From an uncultured Opitutia bacterium (GTDB taxonomy: Bacteria; Verrucomicrobiota; Verrucomicrobiia; Opitutales; Opitutaceae), in contig CAIUWA010000012.1 in the NCBI GenBank assembly GCA_903902745.1, forward strand, positions 1 to 64,000: a DNA stretch of 64,000 nt, read 5' to 3'. Below are positions 41,307-48,651 of this stretch, piece after piece (within the stretch, counting starts at the first letter, position 1; every line of letters starts with the position of its first letter). The notes beneath the pieces were generated by a model. The model made no database searches and was not told the origin of the DNA. It saw nothing but the letters and a program-made list of their open reading frames with translations. A program made the position numbers and the translations under genes.

Positions 41307-42248
41307 TCAGCGGGCCGGCGCGTCGAAGATCGCCTCGGGCAGGTAGGCGGAGATGGTCGAGACGGGGGCGTTGACCAGCTGACTGATCTTCAGGTCGAGC
41401 ACGACGCTGCAGAGGATGAGCGCGCGTTCGCGCGTCAGGCCGAGGCGCTGCTGGAGGTACGCCATCGCCCGGCGCACCGCAGCGCGGCTGGCCTCGCGCA
41501 GGTCCTCGTGCGACTCGATGAAGACGTGGAACGGCTTCGTGAGATACCGCGGCGGCAACAGCGTGGGCAGCGCGAGCACGTAGGGCGCCGCGAGCGGATG
41601 TTTCTTGCGCAGGTGGACGCGGAAAGTGGCGGTCATCGGCGCCTCCATGCCGTTGATGCAGACCTCGCCATCGCCCTGCGCGGCGTGGGCGTCGCCCGCA
41701 CACAGGCCCGCGCCCGGCGTGAACACCGGCAGCATCAATCGCGCCCCCGCGCCAAGGTGGCGGACATCCATGTTGCCGCCGAACGGCCCGGGCGCGCGCG
41801 TGCGAAACTCTCCGGACTCGGCGCGCTGCACGCCGATGATCCCGCAGAACGGATGGAGATCGAGCGTGACGCCCGGCATGCTGCGCGTCTGCGTGGCGTC
41901 GAGTTTCCAGATGTGCAGGTCGGGCGCGGTGAACTCGTCGCCCAGCAGGCCGAGGCCCGGGATGATGCTCGTCCACGCCCAGCCCTCGTGGCGGTAGTCG
42001 AGGATCTCGATGTCGAGCGCGTCACCCGGCTCGGCGCCGTCGACCGCGACCGGCCCGGTCAGTGCATGCACGCGCAACTTGTCGAAGGCGGCGAATGCCG
42101 GGATCGTCATGCCCGGATGCACCTGGCCGTCGCTGGAATCCTTCATCACGAGCGAGACGGTGTCGCCCGGGGCAATCGTGAGCACGGGCGGATAATCGCG
42201 GTTCCAGCGGTTGCACGTATGCGTGCGATCAACGGTGTGGTGGGCCAT
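41307..42248 (-). CDS. Acetamidase/formamidase family protein (FmdA/AmdA)
   Basis: A 313-residue protein with the FmdA_AmdA pattern: 'TVDRTHTCNRWNRDYPPVLTIAPGDTV', 'TGPVAVDGAEPGDALDIEIL', 'HPFCGIIGVQRAESGEFRTRAPGPFGGNMDVRHLGAGARLMLPVFTPGAGLCAGDAHAAQGDGEVC'. The conserved GDAHAAQGDGE motif with Asp/His/Glu is intact. The family hydrolyses formamide, acetamide and N-formyl compounds. Here it sits between a RidA and an amidohydrolase, so it may release formate or ammonia from a ring-opening product. A role in deformylating a pyrimidine such as formylaminopyrimidine is an inference. Confidence 0.9.
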   Translation of the reverse strand: MAHHTVDRTHTCNRWNRDYPPVLTIAPGDTVSLVMKDSSDGQVHPGMTIPAFAAFDKLRVHALTGPVAVDGAEPGDALDIEILDYRHEGWAWTSIIPGLGLLGDEFTAPDLHIWKLDATQTRSMPGVTLDLHPFCGIIGVQRAESGEFRTRAPGPFGGNMDVRHLGAGARLMLPVFTPGAGLCAGDAHAAQGDGEVCINGMEAPMTATFRVHLRKKHPLAAPYVLALPTLLPPRYLTKPFHVFIESHEDLREASRAAVRRAMAYLQQRLGLTRERALILCSVVLDLKISQLVNAPVSTISAYLPEAIFDAPAR

Positions 42249-42254
42249 GGTTCG

Positions 42255-43496
42255 TTAGAACGAACTGCCCGGACTGAACCCCGGTGCGCGCCAGAGTTCG
42301 CGACCGAGCCGATAGGTGGCGAGCACATCCCCGGGGGTCACGCGCGTGAGGATCGACGCGGGGATATGGCGCGTCGCGCGCAGGTGCGGCTGGTGAAAGT
42401 CGAGCACCACAAACGTGGCGGGCAGGCCGCGCTCGAGGTTTCCGTGGTGGTCGCCGCCGAGGACAGGACGGATGTTGCTCGTAGCCATGCGCAGGATCGT
42501 GAGTGGGTCGGGCCGCAGGGCGTCGCCAAACTGACTCTTCGCCAGCTTGTAGGTGAAATCGAGCTCGGCGAAGAGGTTCGGGCTGTTGAGCAGGCCGTTG
42601 TCGCTGCCCAGCAGCAGGTTCACCCCGGCGTCGAGCAGCGCGCTCACGGGCGGCAGCGGGAGGCCAAGGTTGGCGTTGGCCCGCGGGTTGAGGGCGGCGG
42701 TCTTGCCGGACTTGGCGAGCAGCGCGATCTCGGCGGCATTCGCGACGGTGAGGTGGACAATGAGATGCGGGTCGTAGAGCTCCAGCGCACGGATGAGGTC
42801 GCCCCGACCGGTGCGCGCCAGACTCACGTCGCGATAGGCGGCGTTCTCGAGGCAATGGATGGCCCGCAGTTTTTTGCGAAGCGTGGTGATCTCGCGGATC
42901 TCGCGCCACGCGAAGTCCGTGAGGTCGTTCATCGTGCTCTCGCTGAAGCCGTCGGCCACCTTCAAGATCGCCTCCAGCTCGGCGCGGGCGGCCTGGGGCA
43001 GGAAGGTGTTGTTGGCGGCGAGTGCCTGGGCGTCGAACGGCACGCCGTCAAACTGGCCGAGGATGACCGAGTCGACCCCGGTCTCGCGCGCCGCGGCGCG
43101 CAGCAGCTCGGCGCCCGCAGGGCCCTGCTCGCGGAAATCGAGGTGGCAGACGGTGCCGGAGCGCGCCATGTAGCGCAGGTGCGCAATGACGTGCGGCAGG
43201 TGCTGCCCGCGCGAGAGCTTGGCCAGCTCGCGGTATTTGAAGCCGTGCGGGCGGAAAAAGCCCTGCTCCAGCGTGAGTCCCGTGGCCCCGTCGGGCAGGC
43301 ACGAGTCGCCCATGTGCGTGTGGCTGTTGTAGAGGCCGGGAATGATGACGAACGCGCCCTGCGCCAGCTCGCGCGCCGGTTCGACGCGGTCGAGCGCGGT
43401 GATCGTGTCGTGGGACCACGCGAACCGCGCGCAGCGCCAGGGCTCGAGCGCGGGCCCGATGAGGACAATGCAGTCGCGAAGTTCGCCGGCGCTCAT
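42255..43496 (-). CDS. Amidohydrolase (metal-dependent, cytosine deaminase/TrzF-like)
   Basis: A 413-residue protein of the amidohydrolase superfamily. Metal motif 'NSHTHMGDS' (HxH) follows the first strand, a later 'HCLEN' and 'HLTVANAAEIALLAKSG' supply His ligands, and 'GSDNGLLNSPNLFAEL' supplies the catalytic Asp. The terminal 'LPATFVVLDF' strand closes the small beta domain. The active site appears complete. Related proteins hydrolyse cyclic amides or deaminate heterocycles. It overlaps neither neighbour but is only six bases from each, so it is in the operon. Confidence 0.83.
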   Translation of the reverse strand: MSAGELRDCIVLIGPALEPWRCARFAWSHDTITALDRVEPARELAQGAFVIIPGLYNSHTHMGDSCLPDGATGLTLEQGFFRPHGFKYRELAKLSRGQHLPHVIAHLRYMARSGTVCHLDFREQGPAGAELLRAAARETGVDSVILGQFDGVPFDAQALAANNTFLPQAARAELEAILKVADGFSESTMNDLTDFAWREIREITTLRKKLRAIHCLENAAYRDVSLARTGRGDLIRALELYDPHLIVHLTVANAAEIALLAKSGKTAALNPRANANLGLPLPPVSALLDAGVNLLLGSDNGLLNSPNLFAELDFTYKLAKSQFGDALRPDPLTILRMATSNIRPVLGGDHHGNLERGLPATFVVLDFHQPHLRATRHIPASILTRVTPGDVLATYRLGRELWRAPGFSPGSSF

Positions 43497-43502
43497 GGCG
43501 GG

Positions 43503-44024
43503 TTACGCGGACAGCTCGTCGTCCCGCTGGTGCAGGAAGACGAGGATCAGGCCGAGGCAGGCGAACATGCGGAAGGCGGCGTCCTGGCCGTTCCACGATT
43601 TCGACTGCCACATGAGGAACCATTCGCCGCCGACGGTGATGAAGGCGGTGAACCACTGGAGCAGGCTGACGGTGAGACCGGCGGTGGCGAACGCCTTGGC
43701 GCGGTTGAAGGCCGCGGCGTCGGCTTGGCGCGCCGCCCAGAGCTTCCCCGCACCGACAAAACAAAGGGCACCCGCGGCGGCCTCCCAGGCGATGATCGAC
43801 CAGTAGAAGGCATGGTGCAGCCAGTAGCTGTGGCTGCCCGCCACGGGATCGCGGAACGCGCGCCAGGCCTGCGCCTCGCCGGAGAAGAGCGTGTCCATGC
43901 CGAGGACATGCTGGACGAAGCCGTAGTTGGAAGGATAGTCGAAGACCGCGTTGTTAAGGACGACGATCAGCAGGAAAAAACCCACTGCGGCCACGAGGGC
44001 GATTTTGCAGAGACGGACAGCCAT
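43503..44024 (-). CDS. DUF2165 family small membrane protein
   Basis: A 173-residue protein with four hydrophobic helices (about 5-27, 70-92, 115-137, 148-166) and the family pattern 'NNAVFDYPSNYGFVQHVLGMDTLF' after the first helix, then 'FYWSIIAWEAAAGALCFVGAGKLW'. Unknown function. Family members are small inner-membrane proteins of about 165 residues. Six bases before the amidohydrolase start, so it may help membrane transport or anchoring of the pathway. Confidence 0.85.
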   Translation of the reverse strand: MAVRLCKIALVAAVGFFLLIVVLNNAVFDYPSNYGFVQHVLGMDTLFSGEAQAWRAFRDPVAGSHSYWLHHAFYWSIIAWEAAAGALCFVGAGKLWAARQADAAAFNRAKAFATAGLTVSLLQWFTAFITVGGEWFLMWQSKSWNGQDAAFRMFACLGLILVFLHQRDDELSA

Positions 44025-44090
44025 GGCCGCTGAAATAGCAGGAACGGCGCCAGAAAAGAGAAGGAGATCAGCGCGCCAGGTTCCAAATAT

Positions 44091-44206
44091 GGTAGGGCGC
44101 GGACTCCGTTCCGCGCCGGGCTCAAGGACAGAGCCTATTCGATAGCGAATGGCTCCGTTTTGACTCCGGAGACATTCCCGGCGCGGAGCGGAGTCCGCGC
44201 CCTACC
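44091..44206. repeat. GGTAGGGC palindrome with 30-bp arms within the operon
   Basis: GGTAGGGCGCGGACTCCGTT and CCGCGCCGGG form the left arm; the right arm CCCGGCGCGGAGCGGAGTCC and GCGCCCTACC complements it at 29 of 30 positions. A smaller hairpin (GAGCCTATTCGATAGCGAAT and GGCTC) lies in the loop. It fills the 184-base gap between the deaminase-like gene and DUF2165 and touches the stop of the former. Confidence 0.85.
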
Positions 44207-44208
44207 AA

Positions 44209-45504
44209 TTAGCCCAGCTCGGCGTAATCCGGCACCGGCGGTGCGTGCAGCTCCTCGTCGTCGACGCAGCGGCGCGAGGCCAGCGAACGGCTCAGCAGTT
44301 CGCTGAACGATTGGGCAGCAAACACGACGAGGTGAGCCGGCGCGCCGGGCGCGACCCGGCCCGATTCCGGACGGCCGACCAGTTCCGCCGCCATGCGCGT
44401 GACAACGCTCACCGACTCCGCCAGTCGCGAGTCGAGATGGGCCAGACGCAGGCTTTGGTTGTAGACCTCGATCATATCGAGATCTCCGTAGGCGCAGAAC
44501 GCATCGCGCACGTTGTCACTCGCGCAGGCCACGGGCACGCCCGCGTCGAGGAGATCCTGGATCAGCGTGAGCCCGCGCCAGAAGGGCGTGCGCGGAAATT
44601 CCGCGCCGCGCCGGCCCTGGAGATAGAGGTTGCACAGCGGCAGCGAGATCACGCCGATGCGCGCCTCCTTGACGAGGGCGATGGTCGAGCGCTGCCGCTC
44701 GGGGGCCTGCACGGTCAGGCTGCAGCAGTGGCCGCAGACGACGGGAAACGGAAAGGCGTTCCGCAGCACGCCTTCCGCGACGGCGCGCAGGACCTCGGCG
44801 GCTGGGTTGCCGTTCTCGTCCACGTGCAGGTCGATGCCCGTGCCGCGATCGCGCGCGATCGCCAACAAGCGGTCGATCTGCCGGGGCAGCTCCGGCGACA
44901 TCTGCAAGAATCCCCCCAGGGCGCTCGCGCCATAACCCAGGGCGAGGTCGGCGATTTTCTCCCCGCCGGCACCCGTGTAGCTGTCGCCGCCGCAGAGCGG
45001 CACGGTCTGGAGCTCGATGCGGCCGCGCCATTCCGCGCGCAGCTCCGCCATCACGGCATGGCTCGTCTCGCCGTGCGGCAGCCAGGTGTCGACATGGGTG
45101 CGCACGATCCGCGTGCCATGGGCCCACGCACAGCGGAGCGCAAAGCCGGCGCGCCGGCGGAGGTCGTCCGCCGTCCAGTTGACCTTGTCACGGCCGAGCG
45201 TTTCCAGCGCATCCTGAAAGGTGCCGGAGCGGTTGGGTGCGCGGGTCCAGGTGTGCGCCTTGTCGAGATGGGTGTGCGCATCGACGAAGGCGGGAAACAC
45301 CAGCGCGCCCCCGAGATCCAAGACACGGCCGGTCGCGGACGCGGCCGGGGGACGGGAGTCAGGCGACAGGGTGACGGCGACCAGGCGATTGCCCTCGATG
45401 GCGAGGTCGCAAAGTAGCGCCGGGTCCAGCGGATCGAACGAGGTGGCGGCCAATGCGGGCGGCAGCAGCGCAACCGGCACGCGGGCACGGCGGAGGAGAA
45501 GCAT
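44209..45504 (-). CDS. Cytosine deaminase-like amidohydrolase
   Basis: A 431-residue protein of the CodA-type amidohydrolase branch. 'VDAHTHLDKAHTW' (HxH), 'THVDTW', 'DLHVDENGNP', 'VVCGHCCSL' and 'ASDNVRDAFCAYGDLDMIEVYNQ' give all metal and catalytic positions (His, Glu, His, Asp). It differs from E. coli CodA after the catalytic Asp, so the substrate may be cytosine, creatinine, isoguanine or a related ring. It is upstream of DUF2165 and downstream of DUF3891 in the same direction. Confidence 0.85.
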   Translation of the reverse strand: MLLLRRARVPVALLPPALAATSFDPLDPALLCDLAIEGNRLVAVTLSPDSRPPAASATGRVLDLGGALVFPAFVDAHTHLDKAHTWTRAPNRSGTFQDALETLGRDKVNWTADDLRRRAGFALRCAWAHGTRIVRTHVDTWLPHGETSHAVMAELRAEWRGRIELQTVPLCGGDSYTGAGGEKIADLALGYGASALGGFLQMSPELPRQIDRLLAIARDRGTGIDLHVDENGNPAAEVLRAVAEGVLRNAFPFPVVCGHCCSLTVQAPERQRSTIALVKEARIGVISLPLCNLYLQGRRGAEFPRTPFWRGLTLIQDLLDAGVPVACASDNVRDAFCAYGDLDMIEVYNQSLRLAHLDSRLAESVSVVTRMAAELVGRPESGRVAPGAPAHLVVFAAQSFSELLSRSLASRRCVDDEELHAPPVPDYAELG

Positions 45505-45557
45505 GGAAGTTCAGGATGTAAGGTTTCGCCCCATGATGCGAGGCCGGAGGAACGGCT

Positions 45558-46373
45558 TCATCGCACCAGGCACAAGGCCAGACTTTCAGGAGCCACCGCG
45601 GCATAGGCCGCGCGGAATTGCTCCTCGCTGGCGAAGATCCCGCCGCGCACACAGCGGCAGGGCACCGTCAGCCGCAATTCGTCGGCATCAAACGGATAGG
45701 GCGAGATCCGGTAGGTGTCGCCGCCGAGCGGGGTGCACTGCAGGGTCGTGAGCGTGCCGTCGCGAAGCGGGTGCCGGTGGCGCAGGGGCCGGGGCTGCGG
45801 ATAGCGCACGCAGGCGATGAGCGAAAGATTGTCGCAAACCTGGAGAAACTCGAAGGCGCGCTCCAAGCCCGCCGCCTCCACGTCGGCCGCGCGGCCCGTG
45901 GCGCGAACCTGCATGGCCAGCGCGGCCTGCCGGCGCCGCTGGCCGAGGAGAAATTCGCGCAACCGGACGAGATCGGGCTGGCTCACCCCGGCCAGGTTGG
46001 CCTGCTCGGTCAGCAGGTTAACCGTGTGCATAGAGATGAGGATGGCGGCGTAGGGATTGTCCGCCGCCACCGCCTCGGTCGCCCGGCCGCGCACCGCGAG
46101 ATAATCGGCGAGGTCAATCTCCTCAAAGGCACTGTAGGTCCCGACCAGTTCATGCGAAAACGCGCTCGGCAGCCCCGCGCGCGTCAGGCACGGCCGGGCG
46201 TCGCGCTCTGCCCAGGCGTCGTCGTGCCGGGTCACCGCCACGAGAATGTCGCCCCGCGGCTCGGGCGGCGCGAAGTCGGCGTTGCCCCAGTGCCGGGCGA
46301 ATTCCCCGGCCAGCCGGGCGTGGTCCGGATGCTCCACCAGCCTCCAACCGCCGGCTTCCTTGATGCGAATCAT
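45558..46373 (-). CDS. DUF3891 family protein
   Basis: A 271-residue protein with the family start 'WRLVEHPDHARLAGEFARHWGN' and the 'VTRHDDAWAERDARPCL' block, whose conserved HDD and H residues could bind a metal. The later part is helical ('YAAILISMHTVNLLTEQANLAGV') and ends in a beta-rich tail with a 'YRISPYPFDADELRLTVPCR' strand. The fold and function are not known to me. It is a soluble protein, so perhaps a hydrolase of a pathway intermediate. Confidence 0.78.
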   Translation of the reverse strand: MIRIKEAGGWRLVEHPDHARLAGEFARHWGNADFAPPEPRGDILVAVTRHDDAWAERDARPCLTRAGLPSAFSHELVGTYSAFEEIDLADYLAVRGRATEAVAADNPYAAILISMHTVNLLTEQANLAGVSQPDLVRLREFLLGQRRRQAALAMQVRATGRAADVEAAGLERAFEFLQVCDNLSLIACVRYPQPRPLRHRHPLRDGTLTTLQCTPLGGDTYRISPYPFDADELRLTVPCRCVRGGIFASEEQFRAAYAAVAPESLALCLVR

Positions 46374-46547
46374 GCAGGCGCGGGAGCAGGGTCAGTGCCA
46401 GCGACCGCCGGACTGGGGCAGAGCCCTCAGCCGGATTGATCTTTCTCATTCTAGTAAACGTTCCTCGTTCTCGGTTTTGGCCAGGATGAAAGACCGGGGC
46501 GAGAACGAGAAGGAGAACGATTTCGGGTGCTGGGATTCTCTGACCCC
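46374..46547. other. 174-base gap with a CGTTCTCG-type inverted repeat
   Basis: Between the creatininase stop and the DUF3891 start. AACGTTCCTCGTTCTCG (46457-46473) pairs with CGAGAACGAGAAGGAGAACG (46500-46519). The loop contains TTTTGGCCAGGATGAAAGAC. It could act as an internal transcription attenuator in the run. No small ORF was recognised. Confidence 0.55.
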
Positions 46548-47360
46548 TTACTCCAATCCAGCCGCATGCCGGCCCTCGCGCGCGAGCTCGGCGATGGCAG
46601 CCGCGTAGAGGCCGGCACCGTGATCGAGCCATTGGGCACCCAGTTCGGGTGTGGCCGCGAGGGCATCGCCCATGACGCCGGATTTCGAGAGATCGGCCGT
46701 CACCCAAGCCATGGTCACCGGCGCCCGCTCGGGCCTCAACTCACCGGGATCCCCCACCCGGCCGCAATATTCGCAGACGGCATCGGCCATTTTCACATAT
46801 TGCGGCGCCGCGGCCAGCAGCCACGCGGTCTCGGCGGTGTTGGCGTGGAAGCCAAAGGCCTTCTCCTGGTCCGAAAGGCCCAGCTCGAACATAGGCGCGA
46901 GCTGGCTGCAGCGCAGGCCGAACTGCGCCCGGATTTCCCGCAGGGTGTAGCCGATCACCGCCGTGTTGCCACCGTGGGTGTTGAGCACGGCGATCTGGCG
47001 GAAGCCCCAGGCGTGCACCTGGCGCGCGATCGTGAGCAGCAGCGCCCGCAGCGTGTCCTTGGAAATGAACAGCGTGCCGGGAAACCCCGTGTGCTCGTTG
47101 CTCTTGCCGATGGTGATCGGCGGGGCGACATAGCACGAGGCGGCCGGCGGCAGCAGCGGCAGTGTCCGTGAGAGCCAGACCTGGCCCATGAACGCATCCA
47201 CGGCCACGGGCAGGTGCGGGCCGTGCTGCTCGATGGCCCCGGTGGTGATGATGACCGGCGCCCACGCCTTGTCGGGCAGCGCCGCGATCTGCCGCGGCGT
47301 CATCGCCGGCAGATAGCGGTCGCGGTAAGCGGGGAAGATCCCGGGAGGAGAGGCACTCAT
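46548..47360 (-). CDS. Creatininase family amidohydrolase
   Basis: A 270-residue protein with a complete creatininase site: 'TTGAIEQHGPHLPVAVDAF' (Glu, His, Asp), 'PPITIGKSNEHTGFPGTLFIS', 'VLNTHGGN' and 'GFHANTAETAW' with the second metal Glu. The family cleaves cyclic or linear amides, e.g. creatinine to creatine, or MftE and riboflavin/formamidopyrimidine-like substrates. ATG 47360 overlaps the upstream stop as ATGA. The preceding gene encodes a related protein that has lost these residues, so the two may form a heteromer. Confidence 0.9.
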   Translation of the reverse strand: MSASPPGIFPAYRDRYLPAMTPRQIAALPDKAWAPVIITTGAIEQHGPHLPVAVDAFMGQVWLSRTLPLLPPAASCYVAPPITIGKSNEHTGFPGTLFISKDTLRALLLTIARQVHAWGFRQIAVLNTHGGNTAVIGYTLREIRAQFGLRCSQLAPMFELGLSDQEKAFGFHANTAETAWLLAAAPQYVKMADAVCEYCGRVGDPGELRPERAPVTMAWVTADLSKSGVMGDALAATPELGAQWLDHGAGLYAAAIAELAREGRHAAGLE

Positions 47361-48124
47361 GGCTGGGCGATGGGGATTTTCCCGCCGTGGGCCAGCGGCG
47401 GGCGGGCGTGGATCTCAGCCAGGAGCGAGCCGAGGTGCTTCGCGACTGACGCCAAGGTGGCCGCGCCGGCGACGGCGGCGGCCTCGAGCGACAGCGCCGG
47501 CTCCATGAGCGGCCGGACCGTCTCATCGCCCGGGCCGGCAACTGGCGGAGGGACGGCGGCAGGGGATGGATCGGGGACGCGTCCCGTCAGTGCGGTGATC
47601 AAGGTCTGGACCTTCCGGCGGTCCTTGCTCCGGACGGGATGAAGATCCAGTCCGAGGCCGCTGAGACTGACGCGGAAAATCTGCAGGCCGTGGGCAATGC
47701 GCAAGTCGCGAGCCGCGGCGCCGATCAGTTCCTCGTTCCACGGGCTCGCATTATAGAACACCAGCTTGCGAAAGCCGACAGCGGCAATGGAGGCGGCCAC
47801 CTCCGCAATCAGCGCATGGGCGACGGGGGGATCCACCGCAAATGCGCAGCCCGGATCGGGCCCAAGAACAAAGCGCAGCGGCGGCACCACCAGCAGAGGC
47901 AGACCCGCGGGACGCTGCTGCGAGGCCGCGCGAAGCACATGCATCAGCACGGTCTCCTCGGCATCCAGCGCATGGCCCAGGCCCCAGTCCGCCGTGCCGG
48001 CGAGGGGCAGGACGACGACGGTACCGGCGGGATCGGGCCAGCTGGAAAATTCCGGCCAGCGGTGCCACGGCCAGAACGTGGCGTCGTCGGCGACGCAGAG
48101 CGGAGTGAGGGCGGGCGGGCTCAT
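47357..48124 (-). CDS. Creatininase-fold protein lacking metal ligands (pseudoenzyme)
   Basis: A 255-residue protein from ATG 48124. It aligns along its length with the next gene: 'GTADWGLGHALDAEE' in place of the EQHGPHLPVAVDA block (Asp retained, Glu and His lost), 'PPLRFVLGPDPGCAF' in place of the 'PPITIGKSNEHTGF' strand, and 'GFRKLVFYNASPWN' in place of GFRQIAVLNTHGGN (His lost). So it has the creatininase fold without the metal site. It overlaps both neighbours by ATGA (stop at 47357 and start at 48124), a sign of tight stoichiometric coupling. Likely a regulatory or structural partner of the active creatininase. Confidence 0.75.
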   Translation of the reverse strand: MSPPALTPLCVADDATFWPWHRWPEFSSWPDPAGTVVVLPLAGTADWGLGHALDAEETVLMHVLRAASQQRPAGLPLLVVPPLRFVLGPDPGCAFAVDPPVAHALIAEVAASIAAVGFRKLVFYNASPWNEELIGAAARDLRIAHGLQIFRVSLSGLGLDLHPVRSKDRRKVQTLITALTGRVPDPSPAAVPPPVAGPGDETVRPLMEPALSLEAAAVAGAATLASVAKHLGSLLAEIHARPPLAHGGKIPIAQP

Positions 48125-48516
48125 TTGACGGCGGTGACCTCGATCTCCACGCAACAGCCCGTGCGGGCCAGGCCCTTCACCTCGATGAGCGTGCTCGCGG
48201 CCAGCGCGGTGCCGAGGTAGCGGTTGCGCACCGCGGAAAACTTCGGGAAATCATCCATGTTGGTGAGATAAGTCTGCGCCCGCACGACGTGGTCAAAGGT
48301 CATGCCGGCCGCCGCGAGGATTTCCCCCGTCAGCTTGAACACATATTCCGTCTGCACCGTGGCGTCGCCCGGGGCGACGACCTGGCCGGCGGGATCCACC
48401 GCCAGCTGGCCGGTGGCGAACAGCAGCTGGCTGCCACCCAGATCCAGCAGGACGCCGGGGCTGTAGGTGCCACGCGGCGCGGCGAAACCCGGGGGATGGA
48501 CGAGAGTTTTTTTCAT
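48121..48516 (-). CDS. RidA family enamine/imine deaminase (short type)
   Basis: A 131-residue protein from ATG 48516. It matches the classic YjgF/RidA family: 'LVHPPGFAAPRGTYSPGVLLDLGGSQLLFATGQLAVDPAGQVVAPGDATVQTEYVFKLTGEILAAAG', 'HVVRAQTYLTNMDDFPKFSAVRNRYLG' and 'ASTLIEVKGLARTGCCVEIEVTAV'. The usual Arg near the C-terminus (GLARxGCCVEIE) that binds the substrate carboxylate is present. First gene of the minus-strand run, coupled to the pseudo-creatininase by ATGA. It would hydrolyse reactive enamines or imines formed during deamination. Confidence 0.9.
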   Translation of the reverse strand: MKKTLVHPPGFAAPRGTYSPGVLLDLGGSQLLFATGQLAVDPAGQVVAPGDATVQTEYVFKLTGEILAAAGMTFDHVVRAQTYLTNMDDFPKFSAVRNRYLGTALAASTLIEVKGLARTGCCVEIEVTAVK

Positions 48517-48651
48517 GCGCGGGACACCAGGGAAAGACTCGAAGGGGCTGGAGGCACCAGCCGAAGTTAGCAGAAACGAAGCCAGTTGCGCGGGATCGCG
48601 GACCGCGGGGAGCCGGGAAGCCCGTGGCAAGTTTCCTGCTGAGCTGAAGTC

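Noticed and set aside
41508-44033. 841-codon open frame on the plus strand
   Set aside because: It covers three well-supported minus-strand genes (FmdA, amidohydrolase, DUF2165) in antisense and has Arg/Glu/Gly-biased composition typical of shadows.
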